Below, piece by piece: positions 19,765 to 20,829 of a stretch of 20,829 nucleotides of DNA. The notes below the pieces were generated by a model. The model was not told where the DNA came from. It saw only the letters and a list, made by a program, of their open reading frames with translations, and made no database searches. Numbering within the stretch: the stretch's first letter is position 1; the number at the start of each line of letters is the position of its first letter. Source of the DNA: Larix sibirica (Eukaryota > Streptophyta > Pinopsida > Pinales > Pinaceae); the NCBI GenBank assembly GCA_004151065.3, contig NWUY0300016112.1, positions 88,511 through 109,339 of the forward strand, read 5' to 3'. Both the position numbers and the translations under genes were made by a program.

Positions 19765-20650
19765 GAATTTATTCAAGTAAAACCCATTGACTGGGCTATA
19801 AAACCCATTGATTGGGATATCAAGGAGAGCTCCTTATGGGAAAATTATCACATAAGCACCTTAGGGAGGCATTGTTTGACCATGTATGGGCCTCCCTAAA
19901 GAGGGACGAACTTACTGGGACCTAGTTTGGTGTAAAAAATGAGGATGAGATCACCTTCACCAAAGGTGCAAGGGTGGACTTATCAGTTGTAGTGGGATTT
20001 GGAATGTTTATTCATGGCCTCGTTTTGTTGTAAAGATGCATGACGATCCTCGTCAAGATGCTCCAAGTTGAGCAGACGTTTCTCTAGTGATGAAGTGTTA
20101 GGGAGTAGTTTGAAAACTATTTGAAGGGTGGGAATCTCGCATTTGATGAATATACTATTGCGATACAGTATACGAGGTGAAAGAGTGTAAAACCTATAAC
20201 AAGATTAACATATGTTTTGTAGGCCCAAAGTGATGAGAATAACATGTGATGCCATCTAGTATTATTTGTGTTAATTGTTCGTTGGAGCACGATATGGTTT
20301 TAAGGATTTTATTCACAATTTCAATCTGATCATTTACTTGTGGGTTACTAGTAGGGTGGAAAATTCATGTGTAAGTCCTAGCAAGAAGGACAACTCTTGG
20401 AAAATATCATTTTGGAAATGAGTTTCATTGTCGGAGACTAACTATTTGGGAACACCACATAGTAATGACACTAGTGTTGTTCAAGGTGGGAATTTCCTCA
20501 TTCCACTTAGTAAAGTAATTGACAACGATGACGATATACTTATGGCCATTGGATGATTCTGACCTACATTTTTTTGCTGGTGTTTTCACACTAGCACATG
20601 CAAAAGTGCACCTAATAAGGAGTCCATAGGGTAGGTTGATGAGTGATGGT
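19765..20650 (-). pseudogene. Ty3/gypsy integrase remnant
   Basis: The minus strand follows plant gypsy integrases closely. From about 20550: GHKYIVIVVNYFTKW, where the first catalytic Asp is Asn (codon 20518-20520); VSDNETHFQNDIFQEL with the second Asp intact (20430-20432); after a frameshift, NPQVNDQIEIVNKILKT with the catalytic Glu intact (20320-20322). The C-terminal part follows in other frames: LEKRLLNLEHLDEDRHASL, EGDLILIFY, a GGPYMVK segment and a final INGFYLNKFYP ending in a stop near 19765. Loss of the first Asp and the frameshifts make it inactive. The zinc-binding N-terminus, expected around 20600-20829, was not recognised, and the reverse transcriptase would lie beyond the right edge. 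Confidence 0.85.
19779..19820. repeat. 21-bp tandem duplication in the integrase C-terminus
   Basis: Two 21-bp copies (19779-19799 and 19800-19820) differ at two positions. Because 21 is a multiple of three, the duplication keeps frame and duplicates a short peptide (INGFYSP, then INGFYLN) next to the conserved end of the integrase reading frame. Confidence 0.85.
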
Positions 20651-20829
20651 GAGAGGGATATATGAGGCTTTGTGCAAGATCACAGATTACATGAACTCCC
20701 AATCCTATGTAAATTGAAACAACATGGGTTCCAAATGACAAAAGGTTCTATACGGTCACCCATGGAAGGAAGGCTCTATTACCGAGTAAGGGTGAATGCA
20801 AGAATGGCTGGGCTTGGCCACTTACCCAA
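20651..20829 (-). other. Probable N-terminal integrase region, not resolved
   Basis: By position this should encode the HHCC zinc-binding domain of the integrase. Translation is broken by stops and I could not place the His and Cys pairs. Confidence 0.3.

Noticed and set aside
1-20829. CRISPR array, bacterial operon, organelle gene or rRNA
   Set aside because: No evenly spaced short repeats with unique spacers, no adjacent intact reading frames and no recognisable organelle or ribosomal sequence anywhere in the window.

Overview
This is nuclear DNA from a land plant, most likely a seed plant with a large, repeat-filled genome. The base composition is AT-rich and mostly CpG-poor. I found no intact protein gene, no rRNA or tRNA gene, no bacterial-style operon and no CRISPR array. 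What can be recognised is almost all decayed retroelement sequence: two Ty3/gypsy elements, one Ty1/copia element and two tRNA-headed SINE-like insertions, with several short tandem repeats. Reading frames are broken by frameshifts and by TAG/TGA stops, as expected for old, methylated, mutating repeats. The exact species cannot be told from the sequence.

Layout, left to right. 1-1548 is AT-rich with no recognised gene. 1549-2225 keeps many CpG dinucleotides and has splice-like signals around two open segments, so it may hold exons of an unrecognised gene. About 2748-5655 is the left part of a plus-strand Ty3/gypsy element: the LTR end with its TATA box, a primer-binding site matching initiator Met-tRNA, then gag zinc knuckle and aspartic protease. 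A minus-strand SINE sits 28 bp after the primer site. No reverse transcriptase follows. 5656-10990 is mostly unrecognised AT-rich DNA with a TA microsatellite, a 53-bp minisatellite, a second SINE-like insertion with a good target-site duplication, and a nearly exact 29-bp duplication. 10990-13000 is the right-hand part of a minus-strand Ty1/copia element: RT, RNase H, polypurine tract and the start of the 3' LTR. 13306-17240 holds a T10/G8 run and a 305-bp tandem duplication, but no recognised gene.

17243-20829 is the most interesting part. On the minus strand a Ty3/gypsy integrase (entering from the right edge) is followed by a second RNase H-like domain whose four acidic positions are still visible. 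That order, integrase then RNase H, is not the usual gypsy order and suggests a Tat-type element with an extra RNase H. Running towards it on the plus strand is a decayed gene of unknown function with a 98-bp spliceosomal-type intron across which the reading frame continues, and a TATA box lies upstream. Some Tat-type elements carry an antisense gene between pol and the 3' LTR, so the two may belong to one element.
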